A program made the translations under genes and the position numbers. Shown piece after piece: positions 1 through 9,549 of a DNA stretch of 64,000 nt (the stretch's first letter is position 1; each line of letters opens with the position of its first letter). The stretch covers positions 124,001-188,000 of the forward strand of contig NC_015738.1 in assembly GCF_000270285.1 (NCBI RefSeq), written 5' to 3'. Below the pieces are notes generated by a model. It was given only the letters and a program-made list of their open reading frames with translations, did no database searches and was not told where the DNA came from. This stretch comes from Eggerthella sp. YY7918 (lineage in GTDB: Bacteria; Actinomycetota; Coriobacteriia; Coriobacteriales; Eggerthellaceae).

Positions 1-657
1 TTGGTAAGCCTGGAAGATCCCGTTGAGTACAACATCGACGGGGTAAACCAAGTACAGATCAACGAGAAAACGGGCATGACCTTTGCAAGCGGTCTGCGCG
101 CCATTTTGCGCCAAGACCCCGATATCGTTGCGGTGGGCGAGATTCGCGATGGCGAAACGGCCGAGATTGCTACGCGCGCCGCCATCACGGGCCACCTGGT
201 GCTTTCCACTGTGCACACCTACGATGCGGCATCCACTATCGACCGCTTGATCGATATCGGAGTGGAGCCCTACCTCATTGCCAGTGGGCTGCGCGGCATC
301 GTCTCGCAGCGCTTGGTGCGTCTGGTTTGCCCGCATTGCCGTCAGGAATACCAACCCGATCCTGAGGAATTTGAGGCGGTCGGGCTGCCCTACGACCCAA
401 CGGTAAAGTTCTTCCGAGGTACGGGATGTCCCATGTGCTTTGGCACAGGCTACCGCGGACGTACGGGTGTGTTCGAAATTCTGCTGATCGATCGCGAACT
501 GCGCACTTCCATTACCGGTGGGGCGACGCGCGACGAACTGAAGGCGGCCATTTTGCGCTCCGGCTTCAAAACCATGGAAGATGCCTGCCGCGACCTGGTG
601 TTGGCGGGAACTACCACCGTGGAAGAGGCTCGAAAAACCATCAACTCCTTGGAATAG
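1..657 (+). CDS. pilB: Type IV pilus extension ATPase PilB/GspE, C-terminal part
   Basis: This is the C-terminal 218 residues of the cytoplasmic ATPase that powers pilus assembly. The reading frame is open at the window edge, so the TTG at base 1 is not the true start and the Walker A half lies outside. Visible are the Asp-box EDPVEY, the Walker B region [12 protein letters not shown], a His-box ([10 protein letters not shown]), and two CxxC pairs (CPHC near residue 110, CPMC near 142) that form the zinc site typical of PilB/GspE and absent from PilT. pilT follows 14 bases later in the same operon. Secretion GspE cannot be excluded from this part alone, but the pilT and pilM-N-O neighbours favour a pilus. 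Confidence 0.93.
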   Translation: MVSLEDPVEYNIDGVNQVQINEKTGMTFASGLRAILRQDPDIVAVGEIRDGETAEIATRAAITGHLVLSTVHTYDAASTIDRLIDIGVEPYLIASGLRGIVSQRLVRLVCPHCRQEYQPDPEEFEAVGLPYDPTVKFFRGTGCPMCFGTGYRGRTGVFEILLIDRELRTSITGGATRDELKAAILRSGFKTMEDACRDLVLAGTTTVEEARKTINSLE

Positions 658-671
658 GGGGAAGGCGTAGC

Positions 672-1727
672 ATGAACATAGAACAGCTGATAGCCTTGGC
701 TCATGAGGTGAACGCCTCCGACGTCCACCTGGTGTGCGGTCTGCCAGTGAAGTTTCGCGTGGGGGGTCGCCTGCTGGATGCGGGCGTGGCGGGCGATGCG
801 CCGCTCTCCCATGAGGACTGCGAGCGATTCGCCCACGAGCTGGCCGGAAACGACTTCGTGCACATTGAGCGTACAGGCGAGCTTGACCGCGCGGAAACCA
901 TCGCTGGCGTGCGTGTGCGTATTAACCTGTTTCGCCAGCAGGGGCATGTGAGTGCCGCGCTGCGCTTGCTGTCCGATGTCATTCCGCCGCTGGAGTCGCT
1001 CGGCCTGCCTCCGGCGGTCATGGATTTCCCGAAAATTCAACGTGGCATCGTGGTGGTCACGGGCGAAACGGGCAGCGGCAAGTCGACCACGCTGGCGGCG
1101 CTTATCGATGCCATCAATCACACGCGCGCTGAAAACATCATCACGATGGAAGACCCTATCGAATACATTTATACGCCCGACCGCTCCATCATCTCGCAAC
1201 GCGAGATTGGCCAGGACACGGCAAGCTACCACAACGCGTTGCGTGCGGTGCTGCGCGAAGATCCCGACATCATTCTCATTGGCGAGATGCGCGATCTCGA
1301 CACCATCCAAACCGCGCTGACCGCTGCCGAGACGGGCCACTTTGTGCTGGCCACGCTGCATACGAAGTCGGCTGCCGATTCCATCGACCGTATGGTGGAC
1401 GTGTTTCCGGAAGGGTTGCAGCGCCAGGTGCGCATGCAGCTGTCAACGTGCTTGGTGGCGGTGCTTTCCCAGCAGCTTCTTCCGCGTCGCGACGGCAGCG
1501 GTCGCGCGCTTGCCTGCGAGCTCATGATGGTGACGCCTGCCATCCGCAACCTCATTCGTGAAGGCAAGACGCCGCAAATCGCCAGCAGCTTGGCAACCTC
1601 GGCTGCCGCGGGAAGCATCACTATGGACAACGCCCTTATTGCGCTTGCGCGCTCGCGCACTATCGATGCGCAAACGGCAATAGACGCTGCTCACGATGTT
1701 GACTACGTACGCAGGAGCGTGCGCTGA
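672..1727 (+). CDS. pilT: Type IV pilus retraction ATPase PilT
   Basis: 351-residue hexameric ATPase that depolymerises the pilus and so drives twitching. The ATG at 672 sits behind a GGGGGAAGG-type ribosome site; a longer in-frame extension starting at 426 would overlap pilB and is unlikely. Walker A GETGSGKST is at residues 131-139, followed by the Asp box MEDPIEY, Walker B DPDIILIGEMRD and the His box GHFVLATLHT. It lacks the PilB zinc cysteines, and its length is normal for PilT. The stop codon overlaps the pilC start by one base, which indicates translational coupling. Confidence 0.95.
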   Translation: MNIEQLIALAHEVNASDVHLVCGLPVKFRVGGRLLDAGVAGDAPLSHEDCERFAHELAGNDFVHIERTGELDRAETIAGVRVRINLFRQQGHVSAALRLLSDVIPPLESLGLPPAVMDFPKIQRGIVVVTGETGSGKSTTLAALIDAINHTRAENIITMEDPIEYIYTPDRSIISQREIGQDTASYHNALRAVLREDPDIILIGEMRDLDTIQTALTAAETGHFVLATLHTKSAADSIDRMVDVFPEGLQRQVRMQLSTCLVAVLSQQLLPRRDGSGRALACELMMVTPAIRNLIREGKTPQIASSLATSAAAGSITMDNALIALARSRTIDAQTAIDAAHDVDYVRRSVR

Positions 1728-2935
1728 TGCCGGCTTACACCTACGTTGGCATTTCCGATTCCGGCGAGCGCGTCGACGGCGTGGTCGAGGCGTTCGACGA
1801 GATTGAGGCAATGGAGAAGGCGCGCGAACTGTGCCGTGTGGTGCAAAGCGTCAAGCAGGTGCGCGAAAGTAAGAACCTGCTGTCCATGGACATCACGAAG
1901 CCCAAAGCCAAGCCCAAAAATCTTGCCATCATGTGCGCGCAGTTCTCCACCATTTTGAAGGCAGGGCTCTCCATCGCGCGTGCGGTGTCGCTTGTGGCTG
2001 AACAGACCACCGATAAATATCTCAAGCGTGTGCTTGTTGACGTGGCGACCGATGTGGCAAGTGGACATGGGTTGGCCGACAGTTTTCAAAGCAAGGGCGA
2101 GAACCTGCCACGCGTGTTCATCGAAACGGTGCGCGCAGGCGAGGAAAGCGGTCACTTGCCGGAAAGCTTCGTGCGGCTGCACTCCTATTACGACAAGCGT
2201 TCCAAGGTGGCCGCGAAGGTTGCCAGCGCACTGACGTATCCCATTTTCGTGCTGGTCATTGCCGTGGTCGTGGTCGCAGTCATGATGACGATGGTGATTC
2301 CAGCCATTGCCGGCATGGTGTCGTCGTTGGGTACCGAGATGCCGGGCATTACGCAGTTTCTGATCGACGCGTCCAGTTGGGTTTCGGCGAATATCCTGAT
2401 TATTCTGGTGGTAGTTGTGCTCGTGTTCGTGGGCGTGCGGCTGTTTATGCGGACCGAGAACGGCAAAACCATGCTGGCGAAAGCCAAGCTGAAGGCTCCG
2501 GTGCTGGGTGTGGTGGGCACGTATTCGGGAGCGTCGCAGTTCGCGAACACCATGTCGATGCTTATTGCCGCCGGTCTTCCCATCACGCGCGCTGTGTCAA
2601 TAACGTCGCGTGTCATGGGCAACTATGTGCTCTCGCGCGAAGTGGGGCGTATGGAAGCAGGGCTTGAAGAGGGCCGCACGCTCGGCGAATGTTTGGAGGA
2701 GTGCCGCTATTTGCCGCGCACGCTCATCGAGATGACTACGGTGGGCGAGCAAACCGGCGAGCTAGAAGAGACGCTAGAAACCATGGGCGAGTTCTACGAC
2801 AGCGAAACGCAGCGCGTGACCGATCGCGCGCTTTCGCTCATGGAGCCGACACTGCTCGTGCTGATGGCACTGTTTGCTGGATTTATTGTGATCGCGCTGT
2901 ATCTGCCCCTATTTACGATGTACGCGTCGATGTAA
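1727..2935 (+). CDS. pilC: Type IV pilus inner-membrane platform protein PilC/GspF
   Basis: 402-residue polytopic membrane protein that connects the ATPases to the growing pilus. Two T2SSF domains are visible (about residues 65-190 and 265-390). Each has the cytoplasmic helical bundle with a conserved GE-x-SG/TG motif (RAGEESGHLPE, VGEQTGELEE) followed by hydrophobic segments: residues 170-200, a second near 215-240, and a C-terminal helix ending the protein. Length is standard. Start and stop are coupled to pilT upstream, and the prepilin gene follows after a 117-base gap containing a hairpin. Confidence 0.93.
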   Translation: MPAYTYVGISDSGERVDGVVEAFDEIEAMEKARELCRVVQSVKQVRESKNLLSMDITKPKAKPKNLAIMCAQFSTILKAGLSIARAVSLVAEQTTDKYLKRVLVDVATDVASGHGLADSFQSKGENLPRVFIETVRAGEESGHLPESFVRLHSYYDKRSKVAAKVASALTYPIFVLVIAVVVVAVMMTMVIPAIAGMVSSLGTEMPGITQFLIDASSWVSANILIILVVVVLVFVGVRLFMRTENGKTMLAKAKLKAPVLGVVGTYSGASQFANTMSMLIAAGLPITRAVSITSRVMGNYVLSREVGRMEAGLEEGRTLGECLEECRYLPRTLIEMTTVGEQTGELEETLETMGEFYDSETQRVTDRALSLMEPTLLVLMALFAGFIVIALYLPLFTMYASM

Positions 2936-2957
2936 AAAAGGGTTCTTTTTCGTTCAT

Positions 2958-2983
2958 CGATGTGGCATTATGGAACCACATCG
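2958..2983. promoter_or_regulatory. Hairpin in the pilC-pilA gap
   Basis: An 8-bp perfect inverted repeat (CGATGTGG / CCACATCG) with a 10-base loop lies between the pilC stop and the prepilin start. No T-run follows, so it is not a standard terminator. It may act as an RNA processing site or a 5' stabiliser that raises pilin transcript levels relative to the assembly genes; that role is inference. Confidence 0.4.
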
Positions 2984-3052
2984 TGCGGCTATACGTAATG
3001 GCATGTGCCTAAAGCCAAGAAGGTGCTTAAGGCTCAAAGAAAGGAACAAACG

Positions 3053-3490
3053 ATGAAGGAAATGATCAAGAGGATTCGCGAGGAGCGCGGTGGCTTCACG
3101 CTCGCCGAGCTGCTGATTGTCGTCGCAATCGTGCTCGTGCTGGTAGCGATCGCTGTGCCGGTTTACACCGGAGCAATGGACAACGCCAATAAGGCCGTTG
3201 GCCAGTCGGCTGCTCGTGCAGTAAAGGGCGAAGCGGTTGCTGCGTATGCGCTGGGAAATGATAAGACTGCGACAACCTTTACGGCTACGGTTAAGAAAAA
3301 TGGCGATGTTATTGACTTGAAACCCGGCGATGGTGGTACCCCGGTTAACGATCTTAACGATGAGCAGGCTATTGATCTAGGTCAGAAGATTTCCTCTACC
3401 GACGCAGGGGTTGCTGTCACAGTTACTCTTACTCCTCAGGATCTAACGCCGACACCTGATAACACCGGCGGCACCGGTGGCAGCAACTAG
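3053..3490 (+). CDS. pilA: Type IV prepilin (major or minor pilin)
   Basis: 145-residue prepilin. The ATG at 3053 is preceded by AAAGGA at the right distance; an in-frame GTG at 3005 would add 16 residues without a better ribosome site. It has a short basic leader ending in GG, cleavage expected before FTLAELLIVV, and Glu at mature position 5. The hydrophobic N-terminal helix is typical of class III signal peptides. The C-terminal half is polar, rich in Thr, Asp and Gly, with no cysteine pair, and ends in a Thr/Pro/Gly/Ser tail. The gene for its processing enzyme follows 4 bases later. Being alone, it is probably the main pilin, but other pilins could lie outside the window. Confidence 0.9.
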   Translation: MKEMIKRIREERGGFTLAELLIVVAIVLVLVAIAVPVYTGAMDNANKAVGQSAARAVKGEAVAAYALGNDKTATTFTATVKKNGDVIDLKPGDGGTPVNDLNDEQAIDLGQKISSTDAGVAVTVTLTPQDLTPTPDNTGGTGGSN

Positions 3491-3494
3491 TTAG

Positions 3495-4397
3495 TTGTCT
3501 CTCCCGCTCCACATCTTCACACCAGTACAGGCGGCGATCCTTTTGGGGATCGCCGCTTTACTCGGCGCCGTTATGGGCAGCTTCATCAATTGCTTCGCGT
3601 GGCGGCACGCCCACGGCGAAAGCGTGCTGGCGGGGCGTAGCCACTGCACCAGCTGCAACCACGTGCTGGGTCCGCTCGACTTGGTGCCCATCGTATCGTG
3701 GCTGGCGCTGCGCGGACGGTGCCGTCACTGCGGCCAGCGCATCAGCCCGCGCTACGTTGTCGTCGAAGTTATCATGGCGGTGCTGTTCGCGGTCCTTGTC
3801 GTGCGCTTCGGTCTGGGTGCCCAGACCTTCACCTATGCGGTGCTCGTGTGCATCCTTATGGCAATAGCCCTTGTTGACCTTGAAACGTTCACCATCCCCA
3901 ACGGGTTTATCGTCGCGCTGTGTGCTCTGTGGCTGGTCAGCATCTGGTTTATGCCTACGCCCCAGCCCGGCGTGTTCATGGTAGGAAGCCTGTTTGCAGG
4001 GCTCGTGCATCCTGGCGGAGCGGTGGCGCTTGACGGCGTAGTGGGCGCGGTGGCGGTGGGCGGCGGCATCTTGGTGTTTTCGCTCGTATTCGATGCCATC
4101 ACCAAAAAGCGCTCGCTCGGCGGAGGCGATGTGAAGCTGTTGTTTGCGGTGGGCCTGTTCTTGGGCTTGGCGGGATCGCTGCTTAATCTGCTGGTAGCGT
4201 GCATTGTCGGTTTGATATTCGCCTTTGTTCCGGGGTTTTCGTCTTCGTCCGCTTCCGCTGGCGACGAGGCTCACAAGACGGATGATAAAAACCTCCAAAC
4301 AAAGGCGATTCCCTTTGGGCCTGCCATCGCGGCAGCAACCTGCTTCACGTTGCTGGCAGGTTCCGCTATCCTTACGTGGTACGCCGGATTGTTCTAA
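3495..4397 (+). CDS. pilD: Prepilin peptidase / N-methyltransferase
   Basis: 300-residue bifunctional membrane aspartic protease that cleaves the prepilin leader and methylates the new N-terminus. An N-terminal cytoplasmic zinc domain shows two CxxC pairs (CTSC near 53, CRHC near 75). The catalytic aspartates are visible in DLETFTIPN and in the GGGDVK motif. Around eight hydrophobic segments are present. The best in-frame start is TTG at 3495, four bases after the pilin stop and with a poor ribosome site, so the start is uncertain. A polar Ser-rich cytoplasmic loop near residues 250-275 is longer than usual. Confidence 0.92.
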   Translation: MSLPLHIFTPVQAAILLGIAALLGAVMGSFINCFAWRHAHGESVLAGRSHCTSCNHVLGPLDLVPIVSWLALRGRCRHCGQRISPRYVVVEVIMAVLFAVLVVRFGLGAQTFTYAVLVCILMAIALVDLETFTIPNGFIVALCALWLVSIWFMPTPQPGVFMVGSLFAGLVHPGGAVALDGVVGAVAVGGGILVFSLVFDAITKKRSLGGGDVKLLFAVGLFLGLAGSLLNLLVACIVGLIFAFVPGFSSSSASAGDEAHKTDDKNLQTKAIPFGPAIAAATCFTLLAGSAILTWYAGLF

Positions 4398-4436
4398 CAT
4401 AACGCAACGCGGAACTATTGAAAGGATGCGCGTCGT

Positions 4437-5429
4437 ATGGGTAAAGCATACACGGGCGTTGACATAGGCGACAGCAGCATCAAATTGGCTGTATGCGAAG
4501 ATAACGCAATTAAAAACGTGGTGATAGAGGCACTCCCCGAGGGGCTGATTGCTGAGGGACGCATCGTCAGTCGCGATGCGATGGCGGACTTCATTAAAAG
4601 TGTGGCCAAGCGCACGGGTGGCATCGCGAAAAATGTCGCCTTGGTGCTGCCTTCAGCCGACAGCCTCACGCGTCGGCTCACTCTTCCCGTCATGACCGAG
4701 AAGGAACTTGTTCTCAATCTGCCTTACGAGTTTCGCGACTACATTTCGCAGGGCAAAGACCGCTACTACTACGATTATGCGGTGCTGTCGATAGAAGAAG
4801 ATGCCAGCGGCGCACCGGAAAGCATGGATTTGCTGGCTGCGGCGTGTCCTAAGCAAACCATCGAAGACTATCAAGAGCTGTTCCGCCGAGCGGGAATGCG
4901 CTTGCGGGCAGCGTTGCCCGAGCAGGCGGCGTTACAAAACCTGGTGGGCGGAAATGCGAATGCGCTTGCGAATTGTTGCGTTATCGACTTTTCGCATCGA
5001 ACCACCAAACTGCATTTTTTTGCAAATGGTACCTACGACGTGGTTCGTACCATCGATATTGGCGGCGTTGATATCGACCGCGCCATTGCGCAGGACCGCG
5101 GCGTGGACGAGCATATCGCCGCCAACTACAAGTTGTCCGATTTCGAGGGTGCTCAAACCTCCCAAGCGGCCATGAGCGTGTACGATGCAATTGCGATTGA
5201 AATGGGCCGCGCCCTGAACTTTTACGGCTTCAACAACCCCGACACGGTCATCGAAGTGGGGTATTACTGCGGGGGCGGGTCGCTTCTGCAGCCGCTTATG
5301 GATGCGGTGCGCTCCCATGTGGATGTCGAGCTGATTCCTCTTGCCGATATCATGCCGCCCGCACGCGGCAACGAAGATGTTCGTGCGCTGTGCCCTGCTG
5401 CGGTGGGCGCTACGTTGGGATTGAGGTGA
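4437..5429 (+). CDS. pilM: Type IV pilus assembly protein PilM
   Basis: 330-residue actin-like cytoplasmic protein that binds the N-terminus of PilN and links the PilN-PilO alignment complex to the ATPases. The N-terminal phosphate-1 motif GVDIGDSSIKLAV is clear, and a second nucleotide-binding segment (VIDFSHRTTKLHFF) lies near residue 180. An AAAGGA ribosome site 10 bases before ATG 4437 supports the start. pilN starts 6 bases downstream. Confidence 0.9.
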   Translation: MGKAYTGVDIGDSSIKLAVCEDNAIKNVVIEALPEGLIAEGRIVSRDAMADFIKSVAKRTGGIAKNVALVLPSADSLTRRLTLPVMTEKELVLNLPYEFRDYISQGKDRYYYDYAVLSIEEDASGAPESMDLLAAACPKQTIEDYQELFRRAGMRLRAALPEQAALQNLVGGNANALANCCVIDFSHRTTKLHFFANGTYDVVRTIDIGGVDIDRAIAQDRGVDEHIAANYKLSDFEGAQTSQAAMSVYDAIAIEMGRALNFYGFNNPDTVIEVGYYCGGGSLLQPLMDAVRSHVDVELIPLADIMPPARGNEDVRALCPAAVGATLGLR

Positions 5430-5434
5430 GCGCC

Positions 5435-6091
5435 ATGGATTTGAAGCAGCCTATTTCCTTGAAAACGCTGGGCGGCAAGAAGCCGGCTGCTATACCCACC
5501 AAAACGTCCATCAACTTGGCGGCGATTGAGCGGGCGCAGAGCAATGTGGTTGCCAATATCGGCCTGTTCCTTGTTGCTCTGGTGCTCATTGGAATATTCG
5601 CGAAATTTGCCGTGATCGATCCCTTGGCGCAAGGCATGGCCAGCAGTAACGAGGTCGCCTTGGCGCAAGCCCACTTGGAGGCGCTCGAACAAGCCAACGC
5701 CGACTATGTCGAGCTCAATCAGCAATACGCACGCTATGTGGTCACCGGCTTAACCGAGGAAGAGCAAAACCTGACGGATCGCGACACCATCCTCGATCTC
5801 TTGCAGGAAAAGGTGCTCAACGTAGGATATCTGTCCTCCCTGAAGGTGACCGACAATACGGCGATTGTCACCTGTTTAGGCGTCGACCTGGCGAAAGTAT
5901 CCAGTCTTGTGCAGGACGTGGAAAGCGACAGACGGGTTGCTCACGTAACCGTGTCGACCGCTCAGGGTGAAAACGACGCGACGACTTCGGCCACCATAAA
6001 CATCACCTTCAAAGGAGCGCTTGATGCACAGGCTGAAGACGAGGTGATGGGCGCGCTGTCAGAGGCAGCGGGGAAGGAGGCTGCACAATGA
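5435..6091 (+). CDS. pilN: Type IV pilus alignment protein PilN
   Basis: 218-residue bitopic protein with a roughly 50-residue cytoplasmic N-terminus (PilM-binding), one membrane segment (about 47-66), a coiled-coil-like region (about 70-105) and a ferredoxin-like extracytoplasmic domain. Sequence similarity is weak, as usual for PilN, and the call rests on position after pilM, topology and length. The start at ATG 5435 has GAGGTGA five bases upstream; an earlier in-frame start inside pilM is unlikely. The stop overlaps pilO (ATGA). Confidence 0.82.
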   Translation: MDLKQPISLKTLGGKKPAAIPTKTSINLAAIERAQSNVVANIGLFLVALVLIGIFAKFAVIDPLAQGMASSNEVALAQAHLEALEQANADYVELNQQYARYVVTGLTEEEQNLTDRDTILDLLQEKVLNVGYLSSLKVTDNTAIVTCLGVDLAKVSSLVQDVESDRRVAHVTVSTAQGENDATTSATINITFKGALDAQAEDEVMGALSEAAGKEAAQ

Positions 6092-6687
6092 CGCGCCGCA
6101 GTATTTTGAACAGATCGTTTAGCACGCGCGAAAAAGTCCTCATGCTCATTTTGGTGGGGGTGGTGTTGGTTGCGTGCTACTACTTCTTGGTCGTGAAAAA
6201 CGTTGCCGATACGATGGCTGCCAACCAGGCGCAGCTCGAAGAAATTCAATTGCAAACCGACACTCAAACGGCGCTTGCGGCGGCTCGTTCCCGCATGGAA
6301 AACGAACTTGCCGAGCTTGGCGACAAAGGCAACTTGCCCGAGGTGGCCACCTACGACAATCTGCGAGCCGAACTGGACGAGCTGAATGCGCTCATGGCAT
6401 CCGCAAAAACCTACGATGTGAAGTTCAGCGAGCCCACGCTCGACGGGCAGCTGGTTCGTCGTCCCGTGTCGGTAGCCTTTACGACGGCGGATTACGCGAC
6501 GGCGCTGAACATGGTACGTGCTCTGGAAAATGGGTCGTTTCGCTGCGAGATTACCGATTTCTCGATGGCGGGCAAGATGCTGGCCGACGGCAGCGTGGAA
6601 TCCGTGTCGTCCACCATCAACGTGACGTACTTGGAAACGACAAACGGAGCGTCGAACCTGACAGGACTTACCGAAGCCGAGAACTAG
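6088..6687 (+). CDS. pilO: Type IV pilus alignment protein PilO
   Basis: 199-residue bitopic partner of PilN: basic N-terminus, one membrane helix (about 14-33), a coiled coil (about 40-80) and a small extracytoplasmic domain. The start overlaps the pilN stop by 4 bases. It is the last gene of the pilus operon seen here. The next gene is convergent, with a long palindromic repeat between them. No PilQ secretin is present, as expected for a monoderm cell. Confidence 0.82.
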   Translation: MTRRSILNRSFSTREKVLMLILVGVVLVACYYFLVVKNVADTMAANQAQLEEIQLQTDTQTALAAARSRMENELAELGDKGNLPEVATYDNLRAELDELNALMASAKTYDVKFSEPTLDGQLVRRPVSVAFTTADYATALNMVRALENGSFRCEITDFSMAGKMLADGSVESVSSTINVTYLETTNGASNLTGLTEAEN

Positions 6688-6699
6688 CAGAGCTTTAAT

Positions 6700-6820
6700 G
6701 TCATCCTGAGCGGAGGTCGCGAAGCGACCGTAGTCGAAGGATCCCCTTCGGTGATAGCAGGAAGTCTTACGGCTGGCACCGCACGGGATCCTTCGACTCG
6801 CTTTGCTCGCTCAGGATGAC
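6700..6820. repeat. Palindromic intergenic repeat between convergent genes
   Basis: A 121-bp inverted-repeat element. The outer 13-bp arms GTCATCCTGAGCG (6700) and its complement (to 6820) match exactly, and the inner arms TCGAAGGATCC (6734) and GGATCCTTCGA (6786) also pair. It lies between the 3' ends of pilO and the diguanylate cyclase gene and may act as a bidirectional transcription barrier. Partial copies occur at 13259 and inside hypF at 43396, so it is a dispersed family rather than a one-off. Confidence 0.8.
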
Positions 6821-6832
6821 AAGCTGAGCGAA

Positions 6833-9460
6833 TCAGCATTCCGTGAATTTTTCAATCGCGAAGCGGTTTTTGCCCTCGCTCTTGATGCGATAGAGCACCT
6901 GGTCGGCCTGGTGATAGGCGGCCTCGTAGTCCGTCGCCTTTTCGCTCAGTTCCACGCCACCCAAGCTGAGCGTGATGGTGTGCTCCACGTTGTTCTGGTC
7001 TAGAAACGTTATGCCGTGTTCGATAATGGACTTGCAGCGCTCCAAAAGCTTCTCGTGGTCGATGGGGCCATCGATGCAAATAGCAAATTCGTCGCCACCC
7101 AGACGGCCAATTAAATCCTGCGGACGGAAGGCCCCGGCAAGGGCGGCAGCCGTGTTTTGCAGCGCCCGGTCCCCCGCAAGGTGGCCATAGGTGTCGTTGA
7201 CCAATTTGAAGTCGTCGGTATCGGCAATAAGCAACGCTCCGGCCTTGCCCTGCTGCAAAAGCTCGGTCGCAGCCTCCTGGAAAGTTTCCCAGTTCAAAAG
7301 CCCGGTGAGTCCATCGTGGCAGGCGCGCTTTGAAAGGTCGAGCTTTTCGCGCATCTCTACATCGATGTTGGTAACCTTTCCGATAATGGAAATGGGTTTG
7401 CCGTCGTCGCCCCGCACATAGTGCGACAAAATGCGCAGCCATTGCTGTGTACCATCACCGCTTACGTGGTGTACCTCAACACTGGTTTCGCTGGGATTCA
7501 TTATCGTATCGAACACTTCAGGTTCGGTGTTGCGTCGCAGCGTTTCTTTACCATTGCGAACAATGCAGTACGCACCTTCCTCGGAGGGTTGTGCGATATC
7601 GCTCAGACCGCGTAGAGGAAACATTTCTGCAGGGCTGGATATAGTGAAAAGGTCGTCTTTGATGGTGTATTCAAAAAACTCCTCGCTTGCCAAACTGTAC
7701 AGCTTTCGGAAGCGGCGGTTTTCATCGCGTACGGTGCGGGCAGCTGCCATGCGCGTACGGAAATACAACGCTAAAAGCACTAGGAAAACTACCAAAATGA
7801 CAATGCAAATGAGAGTGAATTCCAGCAAGTGGTTTTGTATAAACCGTCCAACCTCTTCTTCTTTGTCGATGAAGGCGCTGTCGTACACCAAGGCGTCTAA
7901 TTCCGTTGATGAAAGACTGCGCAAAGATTTGTTGACGATGCTCAAAAGCTCCGGCTCAACGGGTTGCACGATGCCAAGACACACATTCATTGAACTGCCC
8001 GACACCGGCAACGACAGGAGGTTCTCAAATCTGTTAAGACTGGTGTAGTAGGGTAGCGTATAAGAAGATCCGTACGTGTAATCGGCAGAGCCGTCATTGA
8101 CCGCTTTGAAGCATTCTTCTAGCGATTGATATTCAACTATTTCGGCATCCATATTGAGAGCGCCTGAAGCCAATTCCCATGGAAGTGCAAGCTTTTTGTT
8201 AGTAAGATTTTCGGGATTGACCGTTTTATTGTAGACCAGCTGCCTCGATGTGGTTATGTACGGTGCGCTGAGCGATACGCCCAACAATGAAGAAACCGTC
8301 AGGTTATCATCGATGCCGGCTATGATATCAATATTTTCGTCGCGCATAGCGCGGTACAGGTCGTCGGTGGGATTAATGCGTACCACTTCAAAGGCAAGGC
8401 CCGTGTGCTCTGAAAGATAGTCCAAGATGCCTTTGGTAACGCCTTCAAGTTCGCCCGTTTCTTTGTCGAAGGTCTGCAACGGGGCCTTTTCGGCGGCAAT
8501 ACCTACGCGTAGCGTCTTGTGTTGCTTTGCGAAAGCAAGTTCCTCGTCGGTAAGAGGATAGTTGGACGGAGTTTTTTGGAAATAGGTATTGTACAGCGTG
8601 GATTGCAGCGTGGGATTGCTTTCGTTGATACGCTGGATGGTTTTGTCTATCTCGTCAATGATCTCGCGCTGACCTTTTGGGGCGGCAAAAAAGTATGGTC
8701 GTGCGACAAACGATGTCAGGATGGTAAATCCTTCGTGTGCGTTTACGTCGATTTCCAGAAAGGCATCGGCTTCGCCCGAGGATGTTTTGCTTTTAAGTTC
8801 ATCAATCGAGGAACACTCGATTGTGGTCAGATGAATGTCGCTTTTTTCGCAAAAGTATTCCAGTTCTTCGCGCCGCTGTTTTGCACTTGAAAGAAGAGCT
8901 ACGTTTAGTGAACCCTTGGCTATGTAGTCGGTTGGCGAAACCGAAGCATTCGCTTCTGGGATAAACAGCGCCGTATGAGCCATTCCATAGCTGTTCAGGG
9001 GATATTCGAACATTTCAGCCAAAGCAGAGCTGTAGAGCATGCCGCCTTCAATATCCACCTGGCCGGATTCAAGCATTTCAAGCAAATTGGTGGCTTTGTC
9101 GTTGCTAGTGGCGCCCTGCGCTTCTACGAACTCGTAGGTCCATCCCGTAAATTGAGCGATGCGAACCAGATAGTCGTAGGTGTAGCCTTCAAATTTGTCG
9201 TCTTCGGTACGCGAAAAAACGCCCTTCTGGTCCATGTAACCCACTTTAACAACGCGCTTTTCGGAATTTGAAGCCGACTCAGTGCTTTGCGAAGGCTGCG
9301 AAGAGGGTTCCGTTGTCGATTGATCGTTCGTGGAGGTTTCCGCGAACGCGGAGGTGGCTGGTGCAAAGGAAAGCGGCAGCAACGCAAAAGCGATTGCGAA
9401 AGTGAGAAAACAACGTAGGCACGTTTGTCCCACCGATGTGTGGTAGTTTGCGTTTTCCAT
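6833..9460 (-). CDS. Diguanylate cyclase with two periplasmic solute-binding sensor domains
   Basis: 875-residue exported-sensor GGDEF protein that should make c-di-GMP. It has a signal peptide (residues 1-40), two SBP_bac_3-type amino-acid-binding-like domains in tandem (about 70-295 and 315-540), one membrane helix (about 565-590), a PAS-like region (about 600-715) and a GGDEF domain. The catalytic motif GGDEF is intact at 788-792, and the inhibitory RxxD site (RPQD) lies five residues before it, so product inhibition is expected. No EAL domain is present. It probably couples an extracytoplasmic ligand, perhaps an amino acid, to c-di-GMP. Its position beside the pilus operon suggests control of pili, but that is inference. 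Confidence 0.9.
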   Translation of the reverse strand: MENANYHTSVGQTCLRCFLTFAIAFALLPLSFAPATSAFAETSTNDQSTTEPSSQPSQSTESASNSEKRVVKVGYMDQKGVFSRTEDDKFEGYTYDYLVRIAQFTGWTYEFVEAQGATSNDKATNLLEMLESGQVDIEGGMLYSSALAEMFEYPLNSYGMAHTALFIPEANASVSPTDYIAKGSLNVALLSSAKQRREELEYFCEKSDIHLTTIECSSIDELKSKTSSGEADAFLEIDVNAHEGFTILTSFVARPYFFAAPKGQREIIDEIDKTIQRINESNPTLQSTLYNTYFQKTPSNYPLTDEELAFAKQHKTLRVGIAAEKAPLQTFDKETGELEGVTKGILDYLSEHTGLAFEVVRINPTDDLYRAMRDENIDIIAGIDDNLTVSSLLGVSLSAPYITTSRQLVYNKTVNPENLTNKKLALPWELASGALNMDAEIVEYQSLEECFKAVNDGSADYTYGSSYTLPYYTSLNRFENLLSLPVSGSSMNVCLGIVQPVEPELLSIVNKSLRSLSSTELDALVYDSAFIDKEEEVGRFIQNHLLEFTLICIVILVVFLVLLALYFRTRMAAARTVRDENRRFRKLYSLASEEFFEYTIKDDLFTISSPAEMFPLRGLSDIAQPSEEGAYCIVRNGKETLRRNTEPEVFDTIMNPSETSVEVHHVSGDGTQQWLRILSHYVRGDDGKPISIIGKVTNIDVEMREKLDLSKRACHDGLTGLLNWETFQEAATELLQQGKAGALLIADTDDFKLVNDTYGHLAGDRALQNTAAALAGAFRPQDLIGRLGGDEFAICIDGPIDHEKLLERCKSIIEHGITFLDQNNVEHTITLSLGGVELSEKATDYEAAYHQADQVLYRIKSEGKNRFAIEKFTEC

Positions 9461-9549
9461 AGCCCCGATGACCTAGTCTTCATTGGTCTAGCCTACTTCT
9501 GCCTAGTCCAATGTACGTAACTCCGATACTCTTTTGCAAACAATGTCTT

